NCBI GenBank assembly: GCA_944472155.2
Contig: OX235277.1
Span: 35,598,804-35,662,803 of the forward strand
Origin: Trichobilharzia szidati
Lineage: Eukaryota > Platyhelminthes > Trematoda > Strigeidida > Schistosomatidae
Direction of reading: 5' to 3'
DNA length: 64,000 bases
In this document: piece after piece, positions 23,926-36,054 of the stretch
Layout of the letters: each line of letters opens with the position of its first letter
How positions within the stretch are numbered: the stretch's first letter is position 1
Notes under the pieces: generated by a model
What the model was told of the DNA's origin: nothing
Database searches by the model: none
The model's input: only the letters and a program-made list of their open reading frames with translations
Translations under genes and position numbers: made by a program

Positions 23926-24310
23926 GATAAGACAAGAAATCTGGAGAATAGTTCAGCTATAGCACTACATGCAGTCACACACAACCATACAATAGGATGG
24001 GATAGGATGACAGTTTTAAAATCTAATGTCACATGGTATAGGGAGAGATTGACAACAGAAGCTTTGTTTATCGAATCAACTACAAATACATGCAATAGGA
24101 ATGATTCATCACCTGTCCCAGATATCTGGAAAATTCTACTACCCCTACGACAAATAGGAGAGAACAAAGAAAAACTGTAAAACTCAAGTGTCAAAGTCGT
24201 GTGATCACAATTGATATGATTATGAACAATAAATTTTGTTCGAAACGTCATCCAGTAAATAATACTGTTTCACTGTGTGATATACCTAATAAACAAACTA
24301 GTATGGAACT
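23926..24310 (+). mobile_element. Inverted partner copy of the Penelope 3' end
   Basis: This is a near-identical reverse complement of 22903-23275. It reads RNLENSSAIALHAVTHNHTI, GWDRMTVLKSNV and TNTCNRNDSSPVPDIWKILL on the plus strand, and ends TATACCTAATAAACAAACTA. With the preceding element it forms an inverted pair whose 3' ends point outward. The trailing sequence ATGGAACTACTTACTACCAC recurs at 51150 and, shorter, near 63480. Confidence 0.85.
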
Positions 24311-24377
24311 ACTTACTACCACAGTGCCCAAGTTTTACACATATATTAATATGACTAACAAATATATTTTTTCATTC

Positions 24378-24600
24378 CTTCTTGATCTCAGTGGAACATA
24401 GGGCTTCAAGCTGGAGGCTTGGAAATTCTTTAGCAGTGTTTACTTTTACAGGATGGGACTGCTAGCCTCATGTCCAACCTTCCCTCTTTGCCAGTTCTAT
24501 TACTGGCTTAGAGAGTTAAAGGTGTATGTCGACCGGGGATCAAACCCCGAACCATGAGCATAGTCGATGAGCGTCCTAACCACTGTACCACCGAGGCACA
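24378..24600 (-). mobile_element. tRNA-headed SINE, SM-alpha-like
   Basis: Complement landmarks: tail AGTGGAACATAGGGCTTCAA, body GCTAGCCTCATGTCCAACCT, B box GGGGATCAAACCCCGAACCA, A box CACTGTACCACCGAGGCA. It lies just past the inverted Penelope copy. Confidence 0.8.
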
Positions 24601-24944
24601 GACTAACCAATATAATTTCAGAAATTCTCATGAGAAGTTAAGACCAGCTGAATCCACCCATCAAGATAAGGTAAGAAAGATTCTGTGTATTGTGAAGAAT
24701 TTGTAATTCATGAATTAATGAAATCCAGACCAATGGCTGAATCATTAACGAGTTCGCCTTATTGGATTTTAGGTCCTAGACTTGATCTCTGACATGATCA
24801 TCGATACGCACTACTGTATAGTTCCAAACTACGCAGAAACAGGAGTCCAGTGCTTTCTTGTGGACTGCTTAGGATCTTGGCTGCCGACAACCTCCATCAT
24901 TAAATTGAATCCTATTTCTCGTGTTCATATTTTTTTAAATCGTA

Positions 24945-25690
24945 GAAAATACTCATAAGGACATCAGAAAGAGAAAAGAACAAGAAGCTCAGCAAAGATA
25001 TCTTTTCGACGAATTCCACCTCAACTGCTGCACAACCGCAGTTATATATATATAGGTTTACATAGATACAATTATTATTTAGTTCCGCATAATAACAAAG
25101 GCAGATTAGAGGTGATAATAATTTCCAACTTGATATAAAAGACTGAAGACATGAATATAGATTACAAGGGGCTTAGGCACACAATTACACAGGATTAGAA
25201 AATAGTTACATAATACGCAAAGTAATTTTTAAGACAGTATGTTTCCAAATTCACTGTACTGGAAAAGCCTTCGTGATATGAATCGAGAAGCCTGAGCTAT
25301 ATGCTCAAAAGAAACTAATCCAATCTCTACATTTACCAGGGATATACTATGGTTTCACTCCTCAGTTTTCGGGTTTTGATTTGTCATTCCCTGCATTTTA
25401 TTCGTTTAAAGTTATAAAAACTGTCTTGGTTAAAAACTGCTTTATGTATTACGCAACAGCTTTTTTATTCCCCTTGTAATCTCTATTCACATAATCAGAC
25501 TTTCATATCAAGCCGGAAATTATTATCACCTTCAATCTCCTCTCTTCTTTGCTATGTAGAATTGAATAATAATTGTATCTATGTAAACTTATGTACATAA
25601 ATGCAATTATACAGCTTGTGAGGATGAATTCATCTAAAAGATACCTTTGCTGAGCTCCATATTCTTTTCACCTTGTTATAATCTAGAAAA
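24945..25690. mobile_element. Head-to-head pair of truncated Penelope 3' ends (long palindrome)
   Basis: The left arm (about 24945-25310) and right arm (about 25330-25690) are imperfect reverse complements. Examples are GCTCAGCAAAGATATCTTTT at 24998 against the complement of 25640-25660, GGTGATAATAATTTCC at 25112 against its complement near 25520, and ATTACAAGGGG near 25162 against its complement near 25475. The outer parts match the 3' UTR of the minus-strand Penelope element at 42355-43335, so I read this as two 5'-truncated copies joined at their broken ends near 25320. Confidence 0.7.
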
Positions 25691-25724
25691 AAAATGCAAT
25701 CTTTCATGGCGTTTTATATTCTGG

Positions 25725-26380
25725 GGAGTAATTAAAATGTCTACAACCCTGTTAATTCAGGAGTCTCTACTAGACTTGAGAAAAGGCGTTATCCATGTAT
25801 AATCCCCATCCAGGCATTAATGAAAACAAAGCACGTAGTTCAGCGAAGAGTCTCTTTTCGGCGAATTCATTCACACTTAGCTGTACAATCGCAAATATCT
25901 ATGTGTTGTTTTGTGTGTATGTGTACATTAAGTTTGTCAAAGAAAAATACAATTGGTTATGGTTATTTTAACAAAACAGGTGACAACTCATCACCTTTGT
26001 AACCACTCTACTTCCATTAACACCTAATTTTCTTGACTGATTTTGTATTACGTAACTCCAATTACCAATCTTCACCTGTTTAGTTAAAATAACCATAACC
26101 AATTGCATTTTTCTTTGACAAACTTAATGTACACATACACACAAAACAACACATATATATATTTGCGATTGTACAGCTCAGAAAGTGAATTCGCCGAAAA
26201 GAGACTCTTCACTGAACTACGTGTTTTGTTTTCAAAAAGCGCTATTGTGGGTGGCGCCGTATCCCAGTACATGAGATAACGGCTCCTGAGATTTTTGGTA
26301 CAAATTGCCAATCTTTGGGAAGCAAAACTGTCTACTTATAGTCTTTAATCATTCAGTTATGTTTTCGGGATGCAAAATGC
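25725..26380 (+). repeat. Unknown repeat split by the inverted Penelope pair
   Basis: Left half 25725-25800 (AAAATGTCTACAACCCTGTT, CTAGACTTGAGAAAAGGCGT) and right half 26250-26380 (ACATGAGATAACGGCTCCTG, TTTTGGTACAAATTGCCAAT). AAAAGGCGTTAT at the left edge and AAAAGCGCTATT at the right edge could be an imperfect target-site duplication. Confidence 0.5.
25819..26250. mobile_element. Head-to-head pair of Penelope 3' ends
   Basis: Arms 25819-25985 and about 26080-26245 are reverse complements, sharing CACGTAGTTCAGCGAAGAGT, CTCTTTTCGGCGAATTCA, GTACAATCGCAAATAT and TTAAGTTTGTCAAAGAAAAA with few differences. The same arm sequence forms the 3' end of the Penelope copy at 42355-43335. About 95 bp of unique Penelope 3' UTR separates the arms. 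The pair interrupts an older repeat whose uninterrupted relative is at 48107-48300. Confidence 0.8.
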
Positions 26381-26749
26381 AGTTGTACATATTTTTTTTA
26401 AAAATTAGCATTCACCTAAATGTTGTGGCTTTCTTGAAGGAAAAGAAAGAAGAATTATCTTAAGAGACTGGTTCTCACATCAAGTCTGACAACATCGCGT
26501 CACGTGGTTTACTGTCAGTTAGTATTTTGCCGCGAGGTAGTAAATTGAGAGAAAATATTATAGAATAAATTCTTATGAGAATTCAGTACACTTTATGAAT
26601 ACCGTTCAGAATGAAACTATTATTATTGTTGTTGTTATTAATTCTCTAACCAGTTTTGATTCATACTAAAGTCCACCCTGAAATATTTTTTTGTTTCATA
26701 GATAACTTGGACTAGTCATCTGTCCTTCTGATAATCGATTTTTCATTCC

Positions 26750-26985
26750 TACGCATTTTCAGTGGAACAAAGAGCTTCAAGCGTAATCTGTGAGGTTTCA
26801 GTAGCAGTGATTATTACTTTTAGTGCTCTGGGATTGCTAACCTAAAGCTTGGCCTTCCCTTGTTGTTTGGCTTACAAGCGACTGAGGGAGGTAGAGCTAT
26901 GTGCTGGCTGGGAACCCAACTCCAGACCACGTGAAGCGTGGTTAGCAAGTATTCTGCAGCTGAACCACCGAGCCACATATTGATG
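26750..26985 (-). mobile_element. tRNA-headed SINE, older copy
   Basis: Complement landmarks: tail AGTGGAACAAAGAGCTTCAA, B box region GGGAACCCAACTCCAGACCA, A box region GCTGAACCACCGAGCCA. It lies about 175 bp downstream (in gene orientation) of the CELF RRM3 exon at 27161. Confidence 0.75.
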
Positions 26986-27140
26986 AATAAGTATTTAGTC
27001 CACGAACTAAATCGTCTCATTATTCTTATTCAGATTGTACACTGAACAGCGTGATTCAGCGCAATAATTAAAACATATTTCAACATTGACCATTATTGTC
27101 GTGTTCAGTATTTATTTTACATGTCCTTTCTATCTATTTA

Positions 27141-27329
<189 letters not shown>

Positions 27330-27342
27330 TTATGGGGAAATA

Positions 27343-27412
27343 ACACACACACATTATAACAACAGGAAATTAAAACAAAATTACGCACAAGCACACAAAC
27401 ACACACACTTAT
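27343..27412 (-). promoter_or_regulatory. GU-rich blocks upstream of the CELF RRM3 exon
   Basis: In the CELF transcript this intron segment reads GUGUGUGUGUUUGUGUGC and, nearer the exon, UGUGUGUGUGUU, about 40-110 nt before the acceptor at 27305. CELF proteins bind UGU/GU-rich RNA near regulated exons. Self-binding here is inference. Confidence 0.35.
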
Positions 27413-27699
27413 TCTTATGATGACAACACAATCTTTTGGTACAATATCTATTCATTGACACATCTAATTCACCTACAGTTTAATACATATGTAATGAAAC
27501 AAGCAACATATATGTATGTATATATATGTATACAAATGTATATTATATAGATTCACTGAAATATACACTGACTGATAACAGAATTGACAACAACTGTATG
27601 GACATTTAAACAAATAGACGCTTTTTATGCATGTATGCATGTATGTGCGTATATACAAGTATGATTACATGGTAAATAACCGTGGGTGTATTTCAGATT

Positions 27700-27860
27700 T
27701 GGTCACGAAGTGAAGTTAGTTACAGAATTATTGAAAAGCTAAGAGTACTGGGCAGGTGTTTAGTCCTAGTTATTGAGACTTTTCAGAAGTAAGCACAAAT
27801 GACTCCACCCACCAGGGATCGAACCCAGGACCTTCATGTTATGAGACAAAACTGTTGAGT
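27700..27860 (-). repeat. Single reverse arm of fold-back family A
   Basis: GAGTACTGGGCAGGTGTTTA, GGGATCGAACCCAGGACCTT and GACTTTTCAGAAGTAAGCAC are reverse-arm landmarks. It lies in the CELF intron upstream of the RRM3 exon. Confidence 0.6.
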
Positions 27861-28436
27861 ACAAGTCAACTAAACTAGTAATCCTTGATTTTCTTTTTTT
27901 TTCTGGTTCTCTCAATGATATCAATTCATAAGCAAACTCTAAATCAGTTAAACTCCTTCAGAAAAAAGAAAAACGTTACCAGCTGAAAATTAAGCATATT
28001 TATGTATTACAACTAATCTACTTCTCCAGGTTGGTAGTACTGAAATATTTTAACAGAATTCAGCAATTTTTACAGATTAAAGCAGACTAATTGAGGAATC
28101 TAGAATCAGTAGACACATAATCAATTAGAATGAACATAGTGATGGAAGGCACACGACCACTATTTGATAATTATGACCAATAATTAAGAAAATAACTTTG
28201 AATCTCACAAAACATTAGGTCTATTTGCCAGTTTATTTGTAACTGATTGCCTTTCCCTTGCATGCTCCTCGTTGGCACTCTTCGATATATATATATATAT
28301 CTTCTAATTTCTTGTTGAGTGACAGTTCTTATTCAGTAATAAGAATTACTTCATTTTGACTTAAGAAAGACATAACGTTTTGAAATTTTATAAACTCAGG
28401 CTTTGTTAGATGTAGTTCTCTTTTTGATGCAGATTG

Positions 28437-28920
28437 AATTCTATCTGTCAAGTTTGACAGGTGGCTCGCCATCATGGTGCACTGTGAATTTCCAGTATCA
28501 GGTGGTTGGAGGCAATCTGTAGGAAGCCTTGCCTGACCTAAGTTTTGGTGCTAGTTGGCACTCACCAGTCACCAAGGCGTATCTGCAACTGCCTTGAAAG
28601 AACCCATGTCCCTTCTGCGATTCGAACGAGCGTCACTCAGGGCTGCCTGTTGTCAGAAACGTTGCTATTGAGTTATTTGAGCTCGCGACTGACCTCCTGT
28701 AGGACTGTAGTGGATATTTTTGATTGGACACTAGTCAGAAATTAATGTCATGCTTCTAGTCCTAACTTCCATGCAGGTTTGAATCTCAGAAGGGATATAA
28801 GTTCCTTCAAAGTAGTTGCAGATATGGCTTGCTGACTGGTGAGTGCCGACTAGCACGAAACCTAGGTCAGGTGAGGCTTCCTGCCGATGGCCTCCAACCA
28901 TCTAATGTCTGTTAAGTCTT
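28437..28920. repeat. Fold-back repeat, family C
   Basis: Left arm about 28437-28660 and right arm about 28735-28920 are reverse complements: GGTGGTTGGAGGCAATCTGT against the complement of 28886-28910, GGTGCTAGTTGGCACTCACC against the complement of 28840-28860, and CCCTTCTGCGATTCGAAC against the complement of GTTTGAATCTCAGAAGGG. The inner ends carry a tRNA-like GTTCGAATCGCAGAAGG. No coding. It lies in a CELF intron. Confidence 0.75.
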
Positions 28921-29109
28921 TATTAACAACTGTGGAGCTGTATATGTAATAAATAATATAGTAGTAGTATTCACTGTTTTAAAATTAGTCAAGGCTTCAG
29001 GTCTTTGTTGTGTTCACCAGTATCAGAATACTGATGAAGTCTTGTGTAGCGAGCTGTTTTGAAGAGGAATCCACTGAAGTTATTTTATCACAATCACCAA
29101 TGCGTATCC

Positions 29110-29720
29110 TTATAGGGATTTGAATGTATTCCAAGATAGATTTCGTCATAAACCCATATCAATAAGGGTCAGGTGAGCAATTGACCGTCATAGTCTGATA
29201 TTCTTCAATGGTACACACTCACGACTGCATAATGGACTGAACCCGGGACCTTCTGGTTACGAGAAGCTTGTTGATCATACAGCTAACTGGATTGGATGCT
29301 GATTCATGACGAAATCTAACAATTGAAATTACTCCAAATCCATACGAAACATCTCTGATCTAAACGCCTGTCTCCAGCTCATTGATATCTCTCAGCTGGA
29401 CGTCCTAGAGCGGTTGTATGAGTCATCGCAGGCAGTGGGGTCGACCATGTCATGGTTGCTCATCGAAGACACCGGTTTAAGGTATCGCTATATTACAAAT
29501 TGATAAGATTGGAATTCATAGATAGTTCAACTCCAGGCAAATGAATAAATGATCACTGAAGTTGGTCTCATAACCTGAAGATACTGGATTCGATCCTTTT
29601 TGAGTTCGTGGATGTCCACTGCTGGACAGCCCCAAACTAGGACAAAACAGATGCTCAATGATCCCTGGTTTTCAATTATCTCTAACTAATTTTGGTTCCT
29701 GATGGGATCAACATTGAAAT
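29110..29720. repeat. Fold-back repeat, family A, diverged
   Basis: Reverse arm about 29110-29300 (GAACCCGGGACCTTCTGGTT) and forward arm 29555-29720 (GGATTCGATCCTTTTTGAGT, CCCCAAACTAGGACAAAACA). The centre keeps GTCATGGTTGCTCATCGAAG and GGAATTCATAGATAG. Confidence 0.55.
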
Positions 29721-30439
29721 CTTTCTTTTTATCCTAATGAAGTCTCCAAGAAAACTGGCACCATATGAGCAGTCACTGGAAGACTAAGGAGTATTAAATA
29801 CCGTACTTTTCACTATAACTGATCAGTTTAATTCAATACGGAGGAGAGTTAATTGTGCAAAAATTTACCAGGGAATATTATGAACTGACACTTGGTGAAT
29901 TCTCGATTATCTGCTTGATTTAAGTCACCTGATTACTCAGTCCTTCCATTTACGATAATGTGAGATGAAATCAGTAGATATATGAAAGACCTAAGAGAAT
30001 GTCACAGACTAACTCCAAATTAAACTCCTATGTCCATTGGTCAAATTTTTGAAGTTAATTTCAACTACTAATCAGTATTTAAGTAGTTAAAAATTGAATT
30101 AAACAATTTATCCAATTTTTCATAGAAATATATAACACTCAGTTTTCTATGTTTACTGGTAAAAATCTCTTCTCACATAGCGACAGTGCAGAAGACATGT
30201 GCATACACACATATAAAGAACTTTTGTGCTTATATCTACAGACTGAAGTAGTGTCCGTGAATTCTCAAATTTTTTGTCTCATTTATTCTACTGACATTTA
30301 CAACTGACATAGGACAATGGAATATTCGTAAAACGGATACGACTACAAATTATACAAGACTCATGCACACATACATATACACGTATACATGTAATCCTCA
30401 CTGTTTCATTCATTCTAGAAAGTCCATGATTACATTTGA

Positions 30440-31050
30440 TCATGGACTGATGCAGATAAGAGAATTATTGGAAACCAACAGGCAGTACTGGATAGTGTTG
30501 TTTATTCCTAGTCTTGAAATCCTGAAACAGTACCCATCAGTCGGGGTTCGAACTTAGCACCTTCCAGCTACTGGGACCCAACTCACTGACCAAGTGATGA
30601 GATCTAGCCTACACCACTTCGTGATTCTAGCTTGACCACGATGCATTGTCATCGATGATTATATACCTTCATGCCTGGCTGCGTGGATCCCACAGGTTAC
30701 AACTTCTCACCAGAATTCCAGGCAGCTTCGTCCAATGACCAGAATCAGAATAGTTTTCAGGAGTTTGTTTGTAGGGATTTGGTTTGTTTCAAGTTTGATT
30801 TCTATAATCACAAATTGGTGGAAGTTGGACATTATTAGGTCGGGTCCCAGTGGCTGAATGGTATGAAAGCTTGCTGTATAACTAGGAGGCGTTCTGTGTT
30901 TTACCTCTGGAGGGTCACACTGTTGAAGACTCCTATGCCAGGACGAAATGGCTGTCCAGTACACTCTTGTCTTCTAACAGTTCTCTAACTGATATCAATC
31001 TGTTTTCAAGCTAGAAACAAATCAAGTTCCTACAAGGTAACTCTTGAAAA
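30440..31050. repeat. Fold-back repeat, family A, with 230-bp centre
   Basis: Reverse arm 30440-30600 (GTTCGAACTTAGCACCTTCC, ACTGGGACCCAACTC); forward arm 30835-31050 (GTCGGGTCCCAGTGGCTGAA, CCAGGACGAAATGGCTGTCC, CAAATCAAGTTCCTAC). The centre contains CTTCGTGATTCTAGCTTGAC. Confidence 0.65.
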
Positions 31051-32179
31051 ATAAGTACAGATAATTATAGGATAATGAAATTTGCAAAGACGAAATGTTT
31101 ATCCCATCAGTATTTGCTTCACTTTCCCCCTGCTTACTTACTCACTCACTTACTTACTCCACTTAAAAGACAAGAAGCAAACACGGAGCATTGTCAATTA
31201 TAGTTACACATAGAACATGAATAATTAGCCGCTTTCTCCCAGTATAACATCAAGCCAATGTACACAGATATAATAAAGTAATACCCTGTATGGCTTCTGT
31301 TACCGTGACATATAGGCGTCCACATACACACACACACACACGGACACATCTAATTATGTACACAAAACATAATGATATAATGATTATTATTACTGAACAA
31401 CTGGACAAATGTAGGCACTGTAACTAACACCTTGTAAGAACTGACAGTGATACCAATAAAAAAGCGAGGCGAGCGCATAACAAACAGAAAAACTGAACGT
31501 AAACAAACAAAAAACGAGAAGAACAGTCAAGATACTACATAAAAGTACAGAAGAAGGACAGAGATACATACGAACACACAGACAAACATAAGAACAATAT
31601 CTAGTGCAATTCTCAATACAACGTCGGAAAAAGATAGAATTTGAAAGAGAAATCAAGGCAAATGATGAGACAGTTGACCAGAAATTCACGTAATAATGAA
31701 GTAGCATAGAAATGCAGTCATAGAGGGGATGAAAGAAAGAAGGAAGGAAAGAAGGTATGAAATAGGTTCAAGAGAACTGCGTACACTACTCAAACCAGTA
31801 AGCTTAAAGTGAGTTGTAAAACAAATACCATAGAAGTTTTGAATAAATTTACCGTTGATCATTTGTTAAATTGTTGGCTAATTAGGAAAATGGGAATAGA
31901 ATAGTAAGTACATCAGTATGAGAGAATATGATTTATACACAAATTTTGTTTTGTAAGGAAACGAAACACGAAATTATTTACCGGATTTACAAACCTCTTG
32001 TTCTGTCATTCTCCAATTTATCCGTTTATTTTGCAAGCTGGCTAGAAGACATCTCAAAGTTGAGGGATATAGGGTTTTCAGGGAAACCGAATGCAGACTT
32101 GTTCCCAGTCTCTTGTATACATTATCAGTCTGTGATTCAACCACTCGGATGCCCTGTCACCCCGCTGAACAATCATGGA
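31051..32179. other. CELF intron sequence without recognised elements
   Basis: Contains a CA run (31324-31340), an AAGGAAGGAAAG purine patch (31737-31755) and AT-rich text. A frame at 31928-32188 is open but lacks any recognisable protein similarity apart from its last LINE-like codons. Confidence 0.45.
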
Positions 32180-33705
32180 GACAACTAAAATGGACTTTAG
32201 TGAACAGAGTGGAGTGGAGGTCACCTGCTGAGGCCCTCTCCCCCATTCGAAATCCAAGGTAATAATACATGCAAATAGAATTGTGCATTTAAAACTGTGC
32301 AGTTAGTCATTATGATAATTCTACTAATTAGAAAGATGAAAAATGGAGCTACTTCTGTTAACAAAGATAGTGATAAACTGACATAATTAAACAAGTGAAT
32401 TTTCAGAAGAACACAGTAGATAAATTCTGAGGAGAACAAAATCAGATAAAGTAACGCTAGACTGTTGGGAGGGAAGTGAAAAAACTATGTTTTTAATGAA
32501 GGATTAATCAGAAGAAACCATTATTTATAAAGTTACAACTTGATAGTGGATTGTCAAGTGAAATTTTATTCTAGAGACTAGCCAGAAGTATGTGGAGAAC
32601 ATTTTTATGCAGCAGACGTGTGTATGTTTCTCGTTTATATAGTCAGCAGATGATTAGGACTCGAACAAATGATAAGCTAGGTAGTTTTGCTACATCTATG
32701 TGTATTTATCAGTTCATCTGCTCATGAAGTGGTGGTTCTGTTCGGCGCACTACTACAGAGCTTAGCCAATAAGTTACAAAGCATCTTCTACCATGATTTC
32801 GTGAAGGACAGATAAAATCCCAGGGAAACGACATTTGTCCTACCTTCCAATGGTCTCCGTATTCATCTAGCTGAAGCTATTGGCATTCAAACTGCTAGGC
32901 CTAAATTATGAATTAGGGAGAAGTTTCTTACAACCAATATCCTCCCTCTGATTTTATGAATATCTGAATTTAAAATATGATAGCTGAGCAACTTGAGATG
33001 GACACAGAGAGATAGACGGCTGATTTCTATCTGATTTCACACAGACTAGAAGATCTACAAGTGAAAAACAAACAAGTTGTTAGAAAAACCAGGCAACCTA
33101 AGATAGGACTTCAAGTGAACACGGAAAAGACAGGGGTAAAGAGGATACCCAACCAACAACAACAGCAGCAAGCATCCGTCACCGTCAACGGGAGAAACCT
33201 AAAGAAAATCACCTCTCCCGCCAATCTAGGCAGCCTCTTTTTGTCTGCAGGTGGTAGAGATTAGAATGTCAAAGGTAGACAAGGTCAGAAAAGCAAGACA
33301 GATCTTTAAGAATCTGAAATCACCATAGAAATCTGATGCACTCAGCATGAAGAATAAGATTCCGACTTTCAACGCTAATATCAGTTTGATAAGTGTATAT
33401 GATTCACAGGCTTGACTTTATTGTCAACTTAAGTATTTTGAACAGGCTACTTCACACTTATATCAACACAGGATACCTTTGAATGACACCACGCACCAGG
33501 CTCTCAAATGGAACTCAAAAGGGAAACCATGAGTTGTGTGTGGGTTCAACAGAGACATAAAAGAGACCCTGGGAGGAGGAAATGAAAAGTTATAAGCTAT
33601 CGCATAACCAGGTAGAAAGGAGTGGAGAGAGAGGATGCTAATGGAGATGTGCTGATGAAGCCCTATGTTCCATGTGGTATCCAAGGGTACAATAATAATA
33701 ATAAT
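32180..33705 (+). mobile_element. Two LINE relics: 3' scrap (32180-32270) and longer copy (32995-33705)
   Basis: The first scrap reads EWRSPAEALSPIRNPR then TAA TAA, like the last codons of the AATAAT-tailed LINE. The second starts in the RT (DFYLISHRLEDLQ-like, frameshifted), reads KIGLQVNTEKTGVKRIPN, a Gln run and VTVNGRNLKKIT, and ends AGCCCTATGTTCC, GGGTACAATAATAATAATAA at about 33700. The sequence between 32270 and 32995 shows nothing recognisable. Confidence 0.7.
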
Positions 33706-33918
33706 CATAATAGTTCCAGGTGAGTGCTAAAAGAATCGCTATATTTGGGCCTGAAGATTCACTCCAGTTTACTGGTTTCTTATGTAATCGTTTTTCGACA
33801 TTCTCGACATTCAAAGGTCAAAATGAGAGAAATTGAAAACAAAACGAGAGACTGTAAAATACAAAATAAAAGCAAACACATTATTACCAGTGGTATTGCG
33901 TAATCATGAATTAATTAC

Positions 33919-34029
33919 CTGTTAAAATTAAATCTTTAGTGCCTTCCTTTTGTTGTATAGGCATTGTAAGCGCTTGATGTGCCATTGATGCGAATGGATT
34001 TAAAGCCGATGTGACAGGTGATGGATAAG
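33919..34029 (-). CDS. CELF: CELF exon: linker segment before RRM3 (symmetric)
   Basis: This 111-bp exon, phase 1 at both ends, encodes YPSPVTSALNPFASMAHQAL, then TMPIQQKEGTKDLILT. The acceptor is TTTCCAG and the donor GTAATT. The QQKEG string before the next exon's [12 protein letters not shown] parallels the [12 protein letters not shown] junction of animal CELF proteins, except that extra residues (TKDLILT) are inserted just before the conserved GPEG. This exon could also be skipped in frame. Confidence 0.92.
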
Positions 34030-34079
34030 CTGGAAAGCAAAATTATGCATTTTCATTATGAGAAATTATTCAACAAAGA

Positions 34080-34510
34080 TAATTTAGCATCGTTTTGAAT
34101 CGAGATTTCGTCACGAATCAGCATCACTTAGAGATGATTAGAAACCAGGCAGTACTGGATAGCTGTTTTTATATTAATCCAAATCCCTACAGAAACTTAT
34201 AATCTAAACATCGATGTCTATCTCAATGATAGCTGCTGGACAGATATTTTGAAGCCAGTGTGAGAAGTAGTGCCCAGTGCGGCCTATCATGTCAGGGCGA
34301 AATGAGTACTTATTGAAGTCACTGGTTGAGGGCAGCACTATATCACAACTGGACAGAAGCTAGAATTCCCGGATCAATAAATTCCTGCCCGAATGGCTAA
34401 ATGGCCGGCGAGCTGAGTCTCGGAACATGAAGGCCATGGCTTCGATCCCTGGCAGTGTCATGGGTGTGCGATGCTTAACATTTCCAACCTAGGACGAAAC
34501 GACTTCCCAG
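34080..34510. repeat. Fold-back repeat, family A, diverged
   Basis: Reverse arm remnant 34080-34200 (TCGTCACGAATCAGCATCAC, AGGCAGTACTGGATAGCTGT); centre with TGGTTGAGGGCAGCACTATA; forward tRNA-like arm 34385-34510 (CCCGAATGGCTAAATGGCCG, GGCTTCGATCCCTGGCAGTG, CCTAGGACGAAACGAC). It abuts the LINE copy at 34505. Confidence 0.55.
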
Positions 34511-35060
34511 CATTATTATTATTGTTCCCTTGGGTTCCTAGTGGAACATAGGGCTTCAACTGCACGTCTCCACTTCCTCCTGTCTTCTGCTGTACTTTTC
34601 ACCTCCATCCATGTTAGTCCATACTGTTTCAGCTCCTCTTCACACGATCTCCTCCATGTCACCTTTGGACGTCCCAATCGCCGCTTCCCTTTCGGGTTCC
34701 ACTCGAGCATTGGCCTGACGCGCGATGTCACCCAACGGCCTCCTCAGTGAGTGTCCAATCCATCTCCACTTTTCCTGCATATTTGTTGGGCGATTGGTTC
34801 CTGTTTTGTTTGTTCCCATCGTTCCTTTTTGGTGATTCTTTCCGGCCATCTGATCTTCAGTATAGAGCCAGCGAAGACAGTTGTTGATAAAGGTCTGCAA
34901 CAGGCTGTTGGAAATATTCTCTGTGACCCGCCAAGTTTCTGATCCTTACGTATAGAAGAACTGAATTGACGTTTGTATTGAAAATCCGAATTTTGTTGTT
35001 GATGCTGAGCGAGCTTCTCAGTGCTCTCTGGTTTTCGAAGAACACTGACTAATGTCGGTT
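34505..35060 (-). mobile_element. 5'-truncated LINE copy, AATAAT-tailed family
   Basis: The minus strand reads SLSINNKIRIFNTNVNSVLL, then after a frameshift INNCLRWLYTEDQMAGKNHQ, WRWIGHSLRRPLGD, and after another PKGKRRLGRPKVTWRRSCEE and RAVEALCSTRNPREQ with the stop. The 3' tail is the complement of ATTATTATTATTGTTCCC at 34510. It shows the KR.GRP.. basic motif typical of the C-terminus of such proteins. Confidence 0.8.
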
Positions 35061-36050
35061 CCTTAGAGTAAAAGAATCCAAATGTAGCATGTCATGTAAA
35101 TTAGATGTCAAAGAGACTAACAGTTTAACTCTGTATATTATTTTTGGGTTAATAGCGACAAACAATGGAATATCGAATGGATATTTCATCCTGTTGGAGA
35201 ATCGTCAGTTGAAAGTATTCACACTCCAGTGAGTAATAGTGTTTTCACTCTATATGTAATCTAGTACCCACTGTCATCGAACAGGCCACTGAGTGTAGCC
35301 TAATCCTTAATATTTTTCTTTTTTTGGCTGATTCCTATTTCCAGCGCTTCACTTTGCTTTCAGTCGATAATGAACTGTTGATAATAGTGTGCTGTTTTAC
35401 TACACTGATTCTGTTTACAAATAGACTCAAGGTCACATTATAAAGTGGCCCTGTGACCTTCGGCTGTCTATGAGAAATGTGCGTTTTTTTTGGTTCTCTT
35501 CTCACAGACTCAGCTTTTATCCCACCTTGTTGAGAATATTCTTATTGATTCCCAGGTATTTCATATTTGTATTTTTTTGTACGGTGCGCACTATTTTTTT
35601 GCCTAAGAAACTTTTGGACTGTAAAAATGCCGGATGGTATTGTTGAAGTAGTTCTGTATTTTCGATGTGTGATCAACATATAATAGTTCTGCAGATTCTG
35701 TTAGATCAAAGTGTGCTTTTGGTTTTGTTGAAATATAATTTTTGGGTTTTGATGTGATTTTGGGAAGAACTCATCGACTAGATTCCTACGTGCATCCAAA
35801 CCACAATACTTTCTACCGGTCATTACACTTGAAGCTTATTTCAGTCTTATTGGGAATTTAATCATGCAGACACGTTCCAGCTGGCAAGTCTTAAATAGGG
35901 CAAGTTGTGCACTTTTGTGCATTCCACTGCTGTCTGTTATCAGCCAAATAGCACTCCAAGACATCATCGCTATATCAGCACAAATGGAACAAAGGCGAAA
36001 TTCAAATAATTTCAGCAAGACAGCTCAATGTGATTTTTTAAAAGTTGTAT
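35061..36050. other. CELF intron sequence, possibly an ancient transposon, unassigned
   Basis: No intact frame on either strand. Some minus-strand stretches (YMLITHRKYRTTSTIPS-like) look like decayed coding sequence but match nothing I can name. Confidence 0.35.
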
Positions 36051-36054
36051 TGCT

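Noticed and set aside
31390..31707. 105-codon minus-strand ORF rich in Cys, Phe and Ser
   Set aside because: Composition follows from complementing A/AC-rich sequence; no domain and no exon signals.
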